This document shows positions 52,894 through 61,170 of a DNA stretch of 61,170 nucleotides, in pieces. The DNA lies in the NCBI GenBank assembly GCA_964479625.1, contig CAYZMS010000024.1, positions 1-61,170 on the forward strand. Reading direction: 5' to 3'. A program made the translations under genes and the position numbers. Position 1 is the stretch's first letter. Each line of letters opens with the position of its first letter. Below the pieces are notes generated by a model. That model did not search any database, was not told the DNA's origin, and was given only the letters and a program-made list of their open reading frames with translations. This DNA comes from CAYZMS01 sp964479625. GTDB lineage: Bacteria; Bacteroidota; Bacteroidia; Chitinophagales; Saprospiraceae.

Positions 52894-54228
52894 CTATACT
52901 TTAGAGGGATTACCCGGCCAGAAGTTCTTGGTCAACTCTTCTTTTATCCCTACTTCTGCCTTCGAGAAATAGCGCTCAAAAAGTTGCCAGGTGATATTCA
53001 GCATAGTGTCACTATCCATGTTGACATCAATGGCCAATAGCTGGTCGGCATAATCCCTGGCAAAGGCGAGAGCCCGTTCATCATAATCTGTAAGTTCAAA
53101 GCCATTCTCCAGCTTGGTGCGGGCATTGGAAGCATCGGCATAGAGCCGGACCGCCGCATTCATGACCTGAGGGTGGTCCCTGCGGGTCTTTTTACCGATA
53201 ACCAATTGCTTAAGACGGGAAAGGCTTCGGAAAGGGTCAACGATCACCTTCCCGATATCCGTATCCCGCCGCAGGAATAACTGGCCCTCGGTAATGTAAC
53301 CGGTATTATCGGGAATAGCATGGGTGAGATCCCCCCCGGAAAGGGTAGTGACCGCAATGATGGTAATGGCTCCTCCATCAGAAAATTGTACGGCTTTCTC
53401 ATAGATCTTGGCAAGGTCACTATATAAAGAGCCCGGCATGCTGTCTTTTGAGGGGATTTGATCCATCCGATTGGAAACAATGCTCAGGGCGTCAGCATAT
53501 AAGGTCATATCCGTAAGGAGGACCAGAACATTTTCATGTTTGTCTACTGCAAAATACTCTGCTGCCGTTAAGGCCATATCAGGGATCAGCAAACGTTCTA
53601 CCGACGGGTTTTCGGTAGTATTGATAAAGCTAACAATCCGATGCAGGGCATCGGCATTTTCAAAAACATTACGGAAGTACAGGTAATCGTCGTTGGTCAA
53701 CCCCATTCCTCCCAGGATGATCCGGTCTGCCTTGGCGCGAAGTGCTACGGTGGCCATCACCTGATTGTAAGGCTGATCGGGATCAGCAAAGAAGGGGATC
53801 TTCTGACCGGTGACCAGGGTGTTATTTAAATCGATCCCGGCTATACCGGTTGCGATAAGCTCAGAAGGTTGTTTTCGACGTACCGGGTTCACGGATGGGC
53901 CCCCTATTGCCCGCTCTTCCCCTTCTATGGGTGGGCTACCGTCAATGGGTTCGCCATAAGCATTAAAAAACCGTCCGGCCAGGGTCTCGTTTACCATCAA
54001 TGTAGGTGGTTTTCCCAGGAATACGACCTCTGCATCAGTTGAGACCCCTTCCGTACCTGCAAAAACCTGAAGGGTGATTTCATCCTCATATATTTTTACT
54101 ACCTGAGCAAGGCGGCCATCTACCAGGGCAAGTTCCTCGTATCCCACATTCTGGGCATGCACCATACAGGTCGCTTTAGTAATCTGAGAAACCTTCGTAT
54201 AGATCCGCTGAAAAGCTTTCTTTATCAT
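52894..54228 (-). CDS. atpB: V-type ATPase non-catalytic subunit B
   Basis: The 444-residue product is the regulatory nucleotide-binding-fold subunit that alternates with A in the hexameric head. It lacks a P-loop: the corresponding stretch is GQKIPFFADPDQPYN. Family marks include the N-terminal barrel (ALVDGRLAQVVKIYEDEITLQVFAGTEGV), SVNPVRRKQPSELIATGIAGIDLNNTLVTGQ, and LTDMTLYADALSIVSNRMDQIPSKDSMPGSLYSDLAKIYEKA. Its start overlaps the subunit A stop as ATGA. Confidence 0.96.
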   Translation of the reverse strand: MIKKAFQRIYTKVSQITKATCMVHAQNVGYEELALVDGRLAQVVKIYEDEITLQVFAGTEGVSTDAEVVFLGKPPTLMVNETLAGRFFNAYGEPIDGSPPIEGEERAIGGPSVNPVRRKQPSELIATGIAGIDLNNTLVTGQKIPFFADPDQPYNQVMATVALRAKADRIILGGMGLTNDDYLYFRNVFENADALHRIVSFINTTENPSVERLLIPDMALTAAEYFAVDKHENVLVLLTDMTLYADALSIVSNRMDQIPSKDSMPGSLYSDLAKIYEKAVQFSDGGAITIIAVTTLSGGDLTHAIPDNTGYITEGQLFLRRDTDIGKVIVDPFRSLSRLKQLVIGKKTRRDHPQVMNAAVRLYADASNARTKLENGFELTDYDERALAFARDYADQLLAIDVNMDSDTMLNITWQLFERYFSKAEVGIKEELTKNFWPGNPSKV

Positions 54229-56030
54229 TTTGCCTGCTGTTTATGATCTTGTAGTACTGCGTCCGATCGCCGCTCTTTTAGGATTCCTTCCAGGTCTGCT
54301 AAATATTGTTCAAAGGCTTCGGATTGGAATGCTGCGTAATTCATTTGTTTCAGAACATTGATCACCCTCTTAAAGAAAGGGTTAACCGCCTCGTATGAAT
54401 CAAATTCCAAAGGAATATTGATGACCTCCAGGATCTTATCGACCATATATTGCTGACGCCTGATGGGTGTTCGGGCATCTATTTCATCGAAGGCATTTTG
54501 CTGCAAGATTATTTCATCGATCACTTCTGAGCGCCAGAAAACCAGGTGCGTATCGACGGATACGCCATCATCTCCCAAAATATTGATCTGCTCAGCAGCT
54601 TCTTTCCCCTGAATGAGCCGATTGCGCAGAGCATCCACTTTTTGCGTCCATTCGGGGTGGATGGTCTCGTTCAGTGTTTTTATCAATTCCGGATATTCCA
54701 GGTATTTCGAATAACTTTCAATCGGGTCGATTGCCGGGTACCTTTTACTGTCGGCACGCTGCTGAGAAAGGGCATAAAAGCACCTGGCTACTTTTTTGGT
54801 GGATTGAGTCACCGGCTCCTTCAAATTTCCTCCTGCTGGCGAAACGGTACCAATAAAAGTAATGGAACCGGTCTTACCGTTATTGAGGTAAACCACTCCA
54901 GCCCTGGAATAAAAATTGGAAATGATGGCCGACAGATCCATGGGAAAGGCGTCGGGCCCGGGTAATTCCTCCATGCGGTTCGACATTTCCCGCAAGGCCT
55001 GTGCCCAGCGGGAAGTGGAATCTGCCAACAAGAGTACTTTCAATCCCATGGCCCTGTAGTATTCGGCAATGGTCATAGCTGTATACACGGAAGCCTCCCG
55101 GGCTGCTACCGGCATATTGGAGGTATTGGCAATAATGGTGGTGCGTTCCATCAGCTTACGGCCAGTCCAGGGATCTTCCAGCTCGGGAAATTCTGCAAAT
55201 AGGTCGACTACCTCGTTGGCGCGTTCCCCGCAGGCTGCCATGATCACAATATCGGCTTCTGCCTGTTTGGAAATAGCCTGCTGTAAAACGGTTTTACCAC
55301 TCCCAAATGGTCCTGGGATGAAACCGGAGCCCCCTTCTACCATAGGGTTCATGGTATCAATGATACGAATGCCCGTTTCCAAAAGCCGAAAGGGTCGGGG
55401 CTTATTTTGGTATGCCCGCACCGCTTGCTTTACAGGAAACCGCTGAACCATGCTTAGCTCGATAACCTTATCGTTTTCATCAAGTAGGGTTGCGATGGTA
55501 TCTTCGACGCGGTAGTCTCCTGCTACGGCGATGGAATTCACCCGGGATACCCCCTGCCAGGTAAATGGTACCATGATCTTATGGGCAATGCCATTTTCAT
55601 CTACTTCCCCCAGCCAGTCCCCTGCTCGAACCCGGTCACCAGCTTGTGCCAAAGGTCGAAAATGCCACTTTCGGTCTCCATCCAGGGCTGAGGTGTATTC
55701 GCCCCTTTGCAAAAAAATACCGGTCATGGTATTGAGGTCATGCATAAGCCCGTCATAATTCCGGGAAAGGATGCCGGGACCGAGGGTGGCTTCTAAAAGT
55801 CGGCCGGCAAAACTGACTTCTGCTCCCGGCTTTAATCCGCGGGTACTTTCAAAAACCTGGGTGAATGCAATATTACCTTCCACTTTGATGACCTCTGCCA
55901 TCAGGCGGGTGTCTTCATGGTGGATAAAGCAAATCTCGTTCTGTCCTATTGGCCCGTCTACGGCTACCGTCACCAGGTTGGCGACAACCCCTTTTACCTT
56001 CCCACTTGCTTTTTGCTCTTGTTTGGTCAT
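54225..56030 (-). CDS. atpA: V-type ATPase catalytic subunit A
   Basis: The 601-residue catalytic subunit hydrolyses or makes ATP. It has the N-terminal barrel, the V/A-specific bulge insertion (about 115-185, with GEVDENGIAHKIMVPFTWQG), the P-loop GPFGSGKTV near residue 240, the catalytic-glutamate segment AACGERANEVVDLFAEF, and STSRWAQALREMSNRMEELPGPDAFPMDL. The bulge separates it from F-type beta. It overlaps DUF2764 upstream and subunit B downstream, each by 4 bases. Confidence 0.97.
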   Translation of the reverse strand: MTKQEQKASGKVKGVVANLVTVAVDGPIGQNEICFIHHEDTRLMAEVIKVEGNIAFTQVFESTRGLKPGAEVSFAGRLLEATLGPGILSRNYDGLMHDLNTMTGIFLQRGEYTSALDGDRKWHFRPLAQAGDRVRAGDWLGEVDENGIAHKIMVPFTWQGVSRVNSIAVAGDYRVEDTIATLLDENDKVIELSMVQRFPVKQAVRAYQNKPRPFRLLETGIRIIDTMNPMVEGGSGFIPGPFGSGKTVLQQAISKQAEADIVIMAACGERANEVVDLFAEFPELEDPWTGRKLMERTTIIANTSNMPVAAREASVYTAMTIAEYYRAMGLKVLLLADSTSRWAQALREMSNRMEELPGPDAFPMDLSAIISNFYSRAGVVYLNNGKTGSITFIGTVSPAGGNLKEPVTQSTKKVARCFYALSQQRADSKRYPAIDPIESYSKYLEYPELIKTLNETIHPEWTQKVDALRNRLIQGKEAAEQINILGDDGVSVDTHLVFWRSEVIDEIILQQNAFDEIDARTPIRRQQYMVDKILEVINIPLEFDSYEAVNPFFKRVINVLKQMNYAAFQSEAFEQYLADLEGILKERRSDAVLQDHKQQAK

Positions 56031-56842
56031 AGCAAAGAAAATTTTTCGGCAACCCCCTGAATATAATCATCCAGGCGTTGCCTGCCTCGCTCAGCATCCT
56101 GGCTGATACGATATTCCAGAATTTGTAACTGCAAAAAATATCCCAGGAGCACCTCCACCGAAAAGTATTCCAGTTGTAATGCTGAGTCAATAAAGTGCCA
56201 GGTGATCCGATCCCTATTCTGCTCCCGTTCCAGAATTTGATCTTCTGCTGCTTCCTGCACCCACCAGTTCCATTGGGGCAAAACCTGGCCCAGTCCGAAA
56301 TCACGGGCAGCAAATTTTCGAATGGCTTCCGTTACCTCATTTTTTCCAATTAACTGGTACTGATCGGGAAGATCGTACTTCCTTCGATTCCAGGCTGAAA
56401 GCAGGTTGCGCAGATCGCGGTCGAAGGCAGTCCACGCCTTGACAAACCAACCTCCTTTTTCCTGAGCATAAGCATAATAAGCCTCCGTCAGGTGATATTC
56501 CAAAGCAAGCTCGTCCAGCGTACCTTTTTGTAACAGGGAACGCTCATATACCTCATGCAGGTAAGCAGGCAGACCAGCACCTTTTTCAAGGCTTTCCAGA
56601 AAACTATTGCCATCATACACTGCAGAAGGATTCCAAACCTCCACGGAGTCATTTACTAAAAGTGTTTTTAAATGCTGGTTATCTGCTGGTAATTGCAGCA
56701 GGTGTAACTGCTCTTTTTCTGATGGGTGAAGCACCTGATTCAACTGATTTATCCAATCCAGAACAGAAAAAGGCAGCTGTTGCTGGGGTAAGCCAAGCTT
56801 GGGAAGACTTGCGATCAAATAATGAAAAGAGCGTTTAAACAT
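56027..56842 (-). CDS. DUF2764 protein of the V-ATPase operon
   Basis: The 271-residue product is soluble and mostly helical (YYLTEAYYAYAQ-like EYHLTEAYYAYAQEKGGWFVKAWTAFDRDLRNLLSAWNRRKYD; LEYFSVEVLLGYFLQLQILEYRI). Genes of the DUF2764 family sit between E and A in V/A-ATPase operons of Bacteroidota and some other phyla. No separate C/d-subunit gene is present in this operon, so it may fill the d/C role that links rotor ring and stalk; that is inference. It lies 19 bases after subunit E and overlaps subunit A as ATGA. Confidence 0.85.
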   Translation of the reverse strand: MFKRSFHYLIASLPKLGLPQQQLPFSVLDWINQLNQVLHPSEKEQLHLLQLPADNQHLKTLLVNDSVEVWNPSAVYDGNSFLESLEKGAGLPAYLHEVYERSLLQKGTLDELALEYHLTEAYYAYAQEKGGWFVKAWTAFDRDLRNLLSAWNRRKYDLPDQYQLIGKNEVTEAIRKFAARDFGLGQVLPQWNWWVQEAAEDQILEREQNRDRITWHFIDSALQLEYFSVEVLLGYFLQLQILEYRISQDAERGRQRLDDYIQGVAEKFSLL

Positions 56843-56861
56843 AAGAGCGGCCTGACATGAT

Positions 56862-57479
56862 TTAATGGATCGGACTACCGTTTTCGAATAATAGTTGTTT
56901 AACCTTTGGCCTTAGGAACTCCCCCAGGAAAGCATTAAAATCCTCATCAGTGAAGGACAATACGTAGCCACCATTGGCAGGCCCCAATCGAAACCCATTT
57001 GTTAGACCAGGGGTAGGTTTTACTTCCAAACCCTTAGTCAAGACCTGGTGGGTTTGTTCCTGAAAATATTCGGTCAACTCCTTTTGTTCTTCAGTCGATA
57101 ACTCAAGGGCAAGGTCTTCGGCAGGAGACCACTGCTCGGTTAGCTTCAGGATCAATTTTTTAAGAAAGTCTTCTTCAGAAAAGGCTGTTTTTAAGGGACG
57201 TTCCACTGTTTCAGTCGTTATAAGGCCTGTAATTTCCTGTTTTAAGGCATCTACAGCTTGCTGTATCGAAAGCTTTAATTCTGCTTCTACGTTTCTCCGG
57301 TGCTGAGCTGCTTCCGTACGTGCCTCATTTAAAATGTCTTCAGCTTTCTTTTCAGCCATGGCGATGCGCTTCTCCGCCTGGATCTGCGCTTCCTGGATCA
57401 AACGCTGGGATTCCTTTCGGGCTTCTTCGACCCCTTCCTCCCGGATCCGTTCGAGCAGTACCTGTAATTTATCCTCCAT
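56862..57479 (-). CDS. atpE: V-type ATPase peripheral-stalk subunit E
   Basis: The 205-residue product has a long N-terminal helix rich in Glu, Lys, Arg and Ala (about 1-80, LLERIREEGVEEARKESQRLIQEAQIQAEKR) that would form the peripheral stalk, and a small C-terminal globular domain (about 110-200) for contact with the head, including GFRLGPANGGYVLSFTDEDFNAFL. A partner subunit G/H is not seen in the operon. Its ATG begins one base after the sdhB stop, the join between the SDH and ATPase gene sets. Confidence 0.9.
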   Translation of the reverse strand: MEDKLQVLLERIREEGVEEARKESQRLIQEAQIQAEKRIAMAEKKAEDILNEARTEAAQHRRNVEAELKLSIQQAVDALKQEITGLITTETVERPLKTAFSEEDFLKKLILKLTEQWSPAEDLALELSTEEQKELTEYFQEQTHQVLTKGLEVKPTPGLTNGFRLGPANGGYVLSFTDEDFNAFLGEFLRPKVKQLLFENGSPIH

Positions 57480-57480
57480 T

Positions 57481-58230
57481 TTAATCGTTTTTAAAGAAGA
57501 CCGCCTTATTGTATTCGAAATTCATTCTTGCAATATAAGCAATGGAAATCTCCTGGGGGCATTCCACCTCACAAGCCCCTGTGTTAGTACAATGACCAAA
57601 GCCTTCGGTTTCTGTTTGACTAACCATACGCAATACCCTTTGGGCTGCTTCAGCACGCCCCTGAGGCAACATCGCCAAATGGCTGACCTTTGCCCCTGTA
57701 AACAAGGCGGCGGAAGCATTCTTACAGGTAGCCACACAAGCACCGCAACCAATACACGCAGCCGCGTCAAAAGCATTTTCTGCCACATGCCGGGGGATGG
57801 GTATGGCATTGGCCTCGGGTGCATCCCCAGTGCGAGTACTTATATACCCTCCAGCTTGAATGATACGGTCAAATACCGATCGATCTATTTTTAGATCCTT
57901 TACAATTGGAAATGCCTTTGCCCGGAATGGTTCGATATAGATCAGGTCCCCATCCCGAAAGGATCGCATATGTAATTGACAGGTAGTGGTAGCGGATAAT
58001 GGCCCATGAGCTCGTCCATTAATAAAAAGACCGCATTGCCCGCAAATCCCCTCCCGGCAATCGTGGTCGAATTCAATGGCCGGCTCCCCCTTTCGAACAA
58101 GCTTTTCATTGAGGACATCCAGCATTTCCAAAAAGGACATTTCCGGATTGACCTCATCCAGCTCATAATCGAACAATTTGCCTTTTGCATTGGCGTTCTT
58201 CTGCCGCCATATTTTAAGATAGATTTTCAT
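57481..58230 (-). CDS. sdhB: Succinate dehydrogenase/fumarate reductase iron-sulfur subunit
   Basis: From the chosen start the product is 249 residues. It passes electrons from the flavin to the quinone through three clusters: [2Fe-2S] ligands in CREGICGQCG and a later Cys (TTCQLH), [4Fe-4S] in CIGCGACVATCKN, and [3Fe-4S] in CTNTGACEVECP. The open frame extends to 58320, but that adds 30 residues unlike the family; the ATG at 58230 overlaps the sdhA stop as ATGA and gives the family opening MKIYLKIWRQ. Confidence 0.96.
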   Translation of the reverse strand: MKIYLKIWRQKNANAKGKLFDYELDEVNPEMSFLEMLDVLNEKLVRKGEPAIEFDHDCREGICGQCGLFINGRAHGPLSATTTCQLHMRSFRDGDLIYIEPFRAKAFPIVKDLKIDRSVFDRIIQAGGYISTRTGDAPEANAIPIPRHVAENAFDAAACIGCGACVATCKNASAALFTGAKVSHLAMLPQGRAEAAQRVLRMVSQTETEGFGHCTNTGACEVECPQEISIAYIARMNFEYNKAVFFKND

Positions 58231-60143
58231 TTGTAGGATCTTACCGTAGGTTGAATAGTTTCGAAAGTCAGGGCTTCGCGGTGTAAGCTGGCTGCTGTTT
58301 CGGGACCTTTGTATTCCCAAACGGAAACAAACTGGAAAGCATCGTCCCGGCGTAAGGCCTCTCCTTCAGCAGTCTGGTACTCTTCCCGAAAATGGGCTCC
58401 ACAGGATTCTTCGCGCGTCAGGGCGTCGAAGCACATGACTTCGGCCAGCTCCAGGTAATCCGCTACCCGGCCGGCCTTTTCCAGTTCAGAATTTACGTGA
58501 TCAATGGTTCCGGGGACACTCAGATTTTCCCAGAAATCCCTTCTCATTCTACGAATCTCGTCAATCGCCTGTCCCAATCCCTCTTTTGAACGATGAACCC
58601 CACATTTATCGTAAAGCAATTCACCAAGATCTTTATGATACTCGGTAGCGGTGCGCTTCCCTCCTATCCCGGAGAGTTGTTCGATCTGATCAGTCACCTC
58701 CTTTTCAGCTTGATCAAAGGCCGTAGTTTTAGTTGTCAGTTGGGGATGGTTCAATTCATCTGCCAGGTAGTTGCCGATGGTATAAGGCAGGATGAAATAG
58801 CCATCGACACAAGCCTGCAGTAAAGAATTGGCTCCAAGGCGGTTGGCCCCATGATCACTGAAATTACATTCACCAATCGCGTATAAGCCAGGAATAGTCG
58901 TCATGAGCTCATAATCCACCCATAATCCACCCATGGAAAAATGGGCTGCAGGAGAAATCAACATTGGACGCTCATAGGCATTGAAACCCGTAATTTTTTC
59001 GTACATACGAAAAAGGTTGCCGTATCGGTCCCGTATAGACTGGATGCCGTATTCCTTTATGGCATCAGCAAAATCGAGGTAAACTGCATTTCGTTGGGAG
59101 CCTACTCCGAAGCCGGCATCGATGTGCTCCTTTGCAGCTCTGGAGGCGATATCCCGTGGAGCCAAATTGCCAAAAGCAGGGTAACGCCGTTCCAGGTAGT
59201 AATCACGTTCCTGTTCCGGAATTTCAATTGGAGAACGGGGATCACCAGCTTTCTTCGGAACCCATATGCGACCGTCATTACGCAGCGACTCTGACATAAG
59301 GGTTAACTTGGATTGATGAGCCCCCGACTGCGGGAGGCAAGTAGGGTGGATCTGGGTCCAACTTGCTGCCGCCAAACCGGCACCCTTCTTATGGGCACGC
59401 CAAATGGCAGAGCCATTGCACCCCATAGCAAGGGTAGACAAGTAGTAGATTTTACCATACCCTCCGGTGGCCAGTACTACAGCATGGGCGGCATAACGTT
59501 CGATCGCTCCAGTATCCAGGTTTCGGGCGATGATCCCTCGTGCCTTTCCCTCCTCCAGCACCAGTTCCAGCATTTCGTGGCGGGTGTGGAGTTTCACCTT
59601 TCCTGCATCCACCTGCCGGCTAAGGGCAGAATAAGCCCCCAGTAAAAGTTGTTGGCCGGTCTGGCCGCGGGCATAGAATGTACGCATTACTTGTACTCCT
59701 CCAAAGGAGCGATTGGCGAGGTAGCCGCCGTATTCCCGTGCGAAAGGCACTCCCTGAGCAACAGCCTGATCGATAAGGTTAGCCGAGCATTCCGCTAATC
59801 GATATACATTGGCTTCCCTTGCTCGAAAATCTCCTCCTTTCAAGGTGTCATAAAACATTCGAAAGGCACTATCTCCGTCGTTCTGGTAGTTCTTGGATGC
59901 ATTGACCCCTCCCTGAGCCGCCACTGAATGAGCTCTTCGAGGGCTATCCTGGAAGCAAAAAGCGGATACATTATATCCCATTTCTGCCAGGGAAGCAGTT
60001 GCAGAACTTCCAGCCAAGCCAGTGCCTACTACAATAACACTAAGCTTTTTTTTATTATTTGGGCTGACCAATCTGCAGGTCGCCTTATATCGGGTCCATT
60101 TTTCAGTAAGCGGACCTTCAGGTATCTTTGCATTTAGGATCAT
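58227..60143 (-). CDS. sdhA: Succinate dehydrogenase/fumarate reductase flavoprotein subunit
   Basis: The 638-residue product oxidises succinate (or reduces fumarate) using covalent FAD. The dinucleotide loop is VIVVGTGLAGSSATASLAEMGYNV (about 35-60), the FAD-linking histidine lies in RRAHSVAAQGGVNA, the substrate region includes HPTCLPQSGAH and the catalytic GAHFREEYQT near the C-terminus. Length and the opening AKIPEGPLTEKW match the longer Bacteroidota/epsilon-type subunit. Direction cannot be told from sequence; with menaquinone either is possible. It overlaps both neighbours as ATGA. Confidence 0.97.
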   Translation of the reverse strand: MILNAKIPEGPLTEKWTRYKATCRLVSPNNKKKLSVIVVGTGLAGSSATASLAEMGYNVSAFCFQDSPRRAHSVAAQGGVNASKNYQNDGDSAFRMFYDTLKGGDFRAREANVYRLAECSANLIDQAVAQGVPFAREYGGYLANRSFGGVQVMRTFYARGQTGQQLLLGAYSALSRQVDAGKVKLHTRHEMLELVLEEGKARGIIARNLDTGAIERYAAHAVVLATGGYGKIYYLSTLAMGCNGSAIWRAHKKGAGLAAASWTQIHPTCLPQSGAHQSKLTLMSESLRNDGRIWVPKKAGDPRSPIEIPEQERDYYLERRYPAFGNLAPRDIASRAAKEHIDAGFGVGSQRNAVYLDFADAIKEYGIQSIRDRYGNLFRMYEKITGFNAYERPMLISPAAHFSMGGLWVDYELMTTIPGLYAIGECNFSDHGANRLGANSLLQACVDGYFILPYTIGNYLADELNHPQLTTKTTAFDQAEKEVTDQIEQLSGIGGKRTATEYHKDLGELLYDKCGVHRSKEGLGQAIDEIRRMRRDFWENLSVPGTIDHVNSELEKAGRVADYLELAEVMCFDALTREESCGAHFREEYQTAEGEALRRDDAFQFVSVWEYKGPETAASLHREALTFETIQPTVRSYK

Positions 60144-60874
60144 GAGAAAAAGGGCGTTTGCTTAAAGTACATATAAATCGGTATGAAAATAAAACCTGCC
60201 GTTACAATCACCGAAAAGGCCTGTCCGGCAATCTTCATCCAACGGCCATATTTTTTATGGTATAACCCCAGTGTCTGGAAAGCACTGTAAAAGCCATGCC
60301 AAAGGTGATAGCCCAGGGCTAACATGCAGATAACATAAAACAAAACGTACCACCATTGCTTATAGGCATTAGCTACTATAATGTACAGGTCCTTTCTGCC
60401 AACGGAATCCAATGGAACGAACCCGAACTTATATACATACCAAAAATTCTTCATATGGACGACAAGGAATACCAGCAGTAATACCCCCAAAAAGGTCATC
60501 TGTCGTCGATACCAGGGCGAGACTTGCTTCCGGCGATCATAAGCATAGGCCTGACCTGTTGCTACACGGCGCTTTACTTCAAGAAGAAAAGCGTAAAGGG
60601 CATGTAACAGAATACTGGCGTAAAGCAGATAGGAAATAAGCTTGATGATGATGTTATGGGATAACAGCTCAGAATAGAGGTTGTACTGTAATTGAGCGCG
60701 TTCGGCAGGTAATAATAATTGTAAATTTCCCGCCAGGTGAATGACCAAAAAGAAACATAAGAACAGGCCGGTCAGGGCCATAAGGTTTTTTCGCCCGAGG
60801 TTATTCAGGGGAATTGGATTGCGACTCATCAATGTCTGAGGATTTATACCATCTGTAGATGGTTCATTAGGCAT
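60140..60874 (-). CDS. sdhC: Succinate dehydrogenase cytochrome b membrane subunit
   Basis: The 244-residue product has five membrane helices, the one-subunit di-haem type of membrane anchor that docks SdhA/B and reduces or oxidises menaquinone. Candidate haem histidines lie in FLVIHLAGNLQ, ILLHALYAFLL, FLVVHMKNFWY and LGYHLWHGFYSAFQ. It opens the ten-gene run and overlaps sdhA as ATGA. An internal ATG at 60829 (MSRNPIPLNNLGRKNL) is a possible shorter start, since the first 15 residues are polar and not typical. Confidence 0.93.
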   Translation of the reverse strand: MPNEPSTDGINPQTLMSRNPIPLNNLGRKNLMALTGLFLCFFLVIHLAGNLQLLLPAERAQLQYNLYSELLSHNIIIKLISYLLYASILLHALYAFLLEVKRRVATGQAYAYDRRKQVSPWYRRQMTFLGVLLLVFLVVHMKNFWYVYKFGFVPLDSVGRKDLYIIVANAYKQWWYVLFYVICMLALGYHLWHGFYSAFQTLGLYHKKYGRWMKIAGQAFSVIVTAGFIFIPIYMYFKQTPFFS

Positions 60875-60947
60875 TCAATCTGGATCTAATTTAAGTCTAG
60901 ATAATGGAACAGATGGTGATTTTTCTCAACAGGAAGGTTGAGATTTT

Positions 60948-60955
60948 CAAATTTA
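60948..60955 (-). promoter_or_regulatory. Candidate -7 box for the sdh-ATPase run
   Basis: The minus strand reads TAAATTTG, an exact TAnnTTTG match, about 74 bases upstream of the sdhC ATG. There is no well-spaced TTG upstream of it. The rest of the 296-base edge region shows no credible gene. Confidence 0.35.
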
Positions 60956-61170
60956 GGGTTAAAAAGCTCTTTGCAGGGTATTTTTTGGATTGGATTACAT
61001 ATTTAAATAAAGCCCATTCCCGGCGCCTTCTCCGCTTTTACCGGCTGGGTGTTAATAGCACCGGAAAGGCGGAAAATGGATTCCCAATAATGAAGTTGTT
61101 TAAAAATGATTTGTTTAGGTTCTGAGGAGTATGAGAGCAAATGCCAGATAATGTAAGCTCAGCCAAGTTT

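Noticed and set aside
60904..61125. 73-codon plus-strand frame at the right edge
   Set aside because: No recognisable features, and it covers the likely promoter of the sdh run.

Overview
The window reads as a chromosomal segment of a Bacteroidota bacterium, most likely from the Saprospiria (Lewinella/Haliscomenobacter-like). The pointers are type IX secretion (T9SS) parts and cargo (PorT, PorP/SprF, a CHU_C-type C-terminus, a Por-secretion tail), a ubiE-porT neighbourhood, an Oar-like TonB receptor, a menaquinone-type succinate dehydrogenase, TAnnTTTG-type -7 promoter boxes and mostly weak Shine-Dalgarno sites. The taxonomic call is inference. No rRNA, tRNA, CRISPR array, insertion sequence or prophage was found.

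Layout. 1-365: gene-poor, with a possible RHS-like fragment at the edge and two strong hairpins. 366-4471 (-): secreted TPR protein and gyrA. 4676-6093 (+): ubiE/menG overlapping porT. 6210-10116 (-): a divergent SNF-family Na+ symporter, a translationally coupled 150-residue membrane partner, and a TPR histidine kinase. 10480-11001 (+): flavodoxin-domain protein. 11144-14494 (-): TonB-dependent receptor. 14877-21159 (-): folD, prmA and a 1515-residue exported protein of unknown function, the last two joined by an ATGA overlap. 21406-28100 (+): a giant adhesin-like T9SS protein (CUB, PKD, P-domains, ten SprB repeats, CHU_C) followed by its PorP/SprF-type partner. 28358-29931 (+): a Tat-signal aminotransferase and a small membrane protein. 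29951-32541 (-): an unknown protein and yidC. 32608-36484 (+): DUF3293, WbqC-like, dynamin-like GTPase and a TM2-TPR-SHOCT protein. 36611-39548 (-): a nitrogen cluster, glnK-amtB-glnA in transcription order. 40098-48959: HhH/beta-rich protein (+), DUF4403 lipoprotein (-), a four-PDZ T9SS cargo (+) and a sortilin-type beta-propeller protein (+). 49113-49942 (+): two neighbouring genes (GNAT, VOC), each broken by one in-frame stop. 49998-60874 (-): an unbroken ten-gene run, sdhC-sdhA-sdhB followed after 1 nt by V-type ATPase genes E-DUF2764-A-B-D-I-K.

How it fits together. Energy metabolism dominates the right end: succinate:quinone oxidoreductase and a rotary V/A-type ATPase appear to share one transcript, and the K subunit carries the residue pattern of Na+-binding rotor rings. 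MenG would supply the quinone. The nitrogen cluster combines ammonium uptake, assimilation and a PII regulator whose T-loop lacks the usual glutamine. Secretion and surface genes (PorT, PorP/SprF, CHU_C and PDZ cargos) recur across the left two thirds.

Most worth a second look: the SDH/V-ATPase supra-operon, the unknown 1515-residue protein coupled to prmA, the symporter with a coupled partner, the PII T-loop, the possible small RNA between glnA and amtB, the paired nonsense mutations and several short dispersed palindromes.
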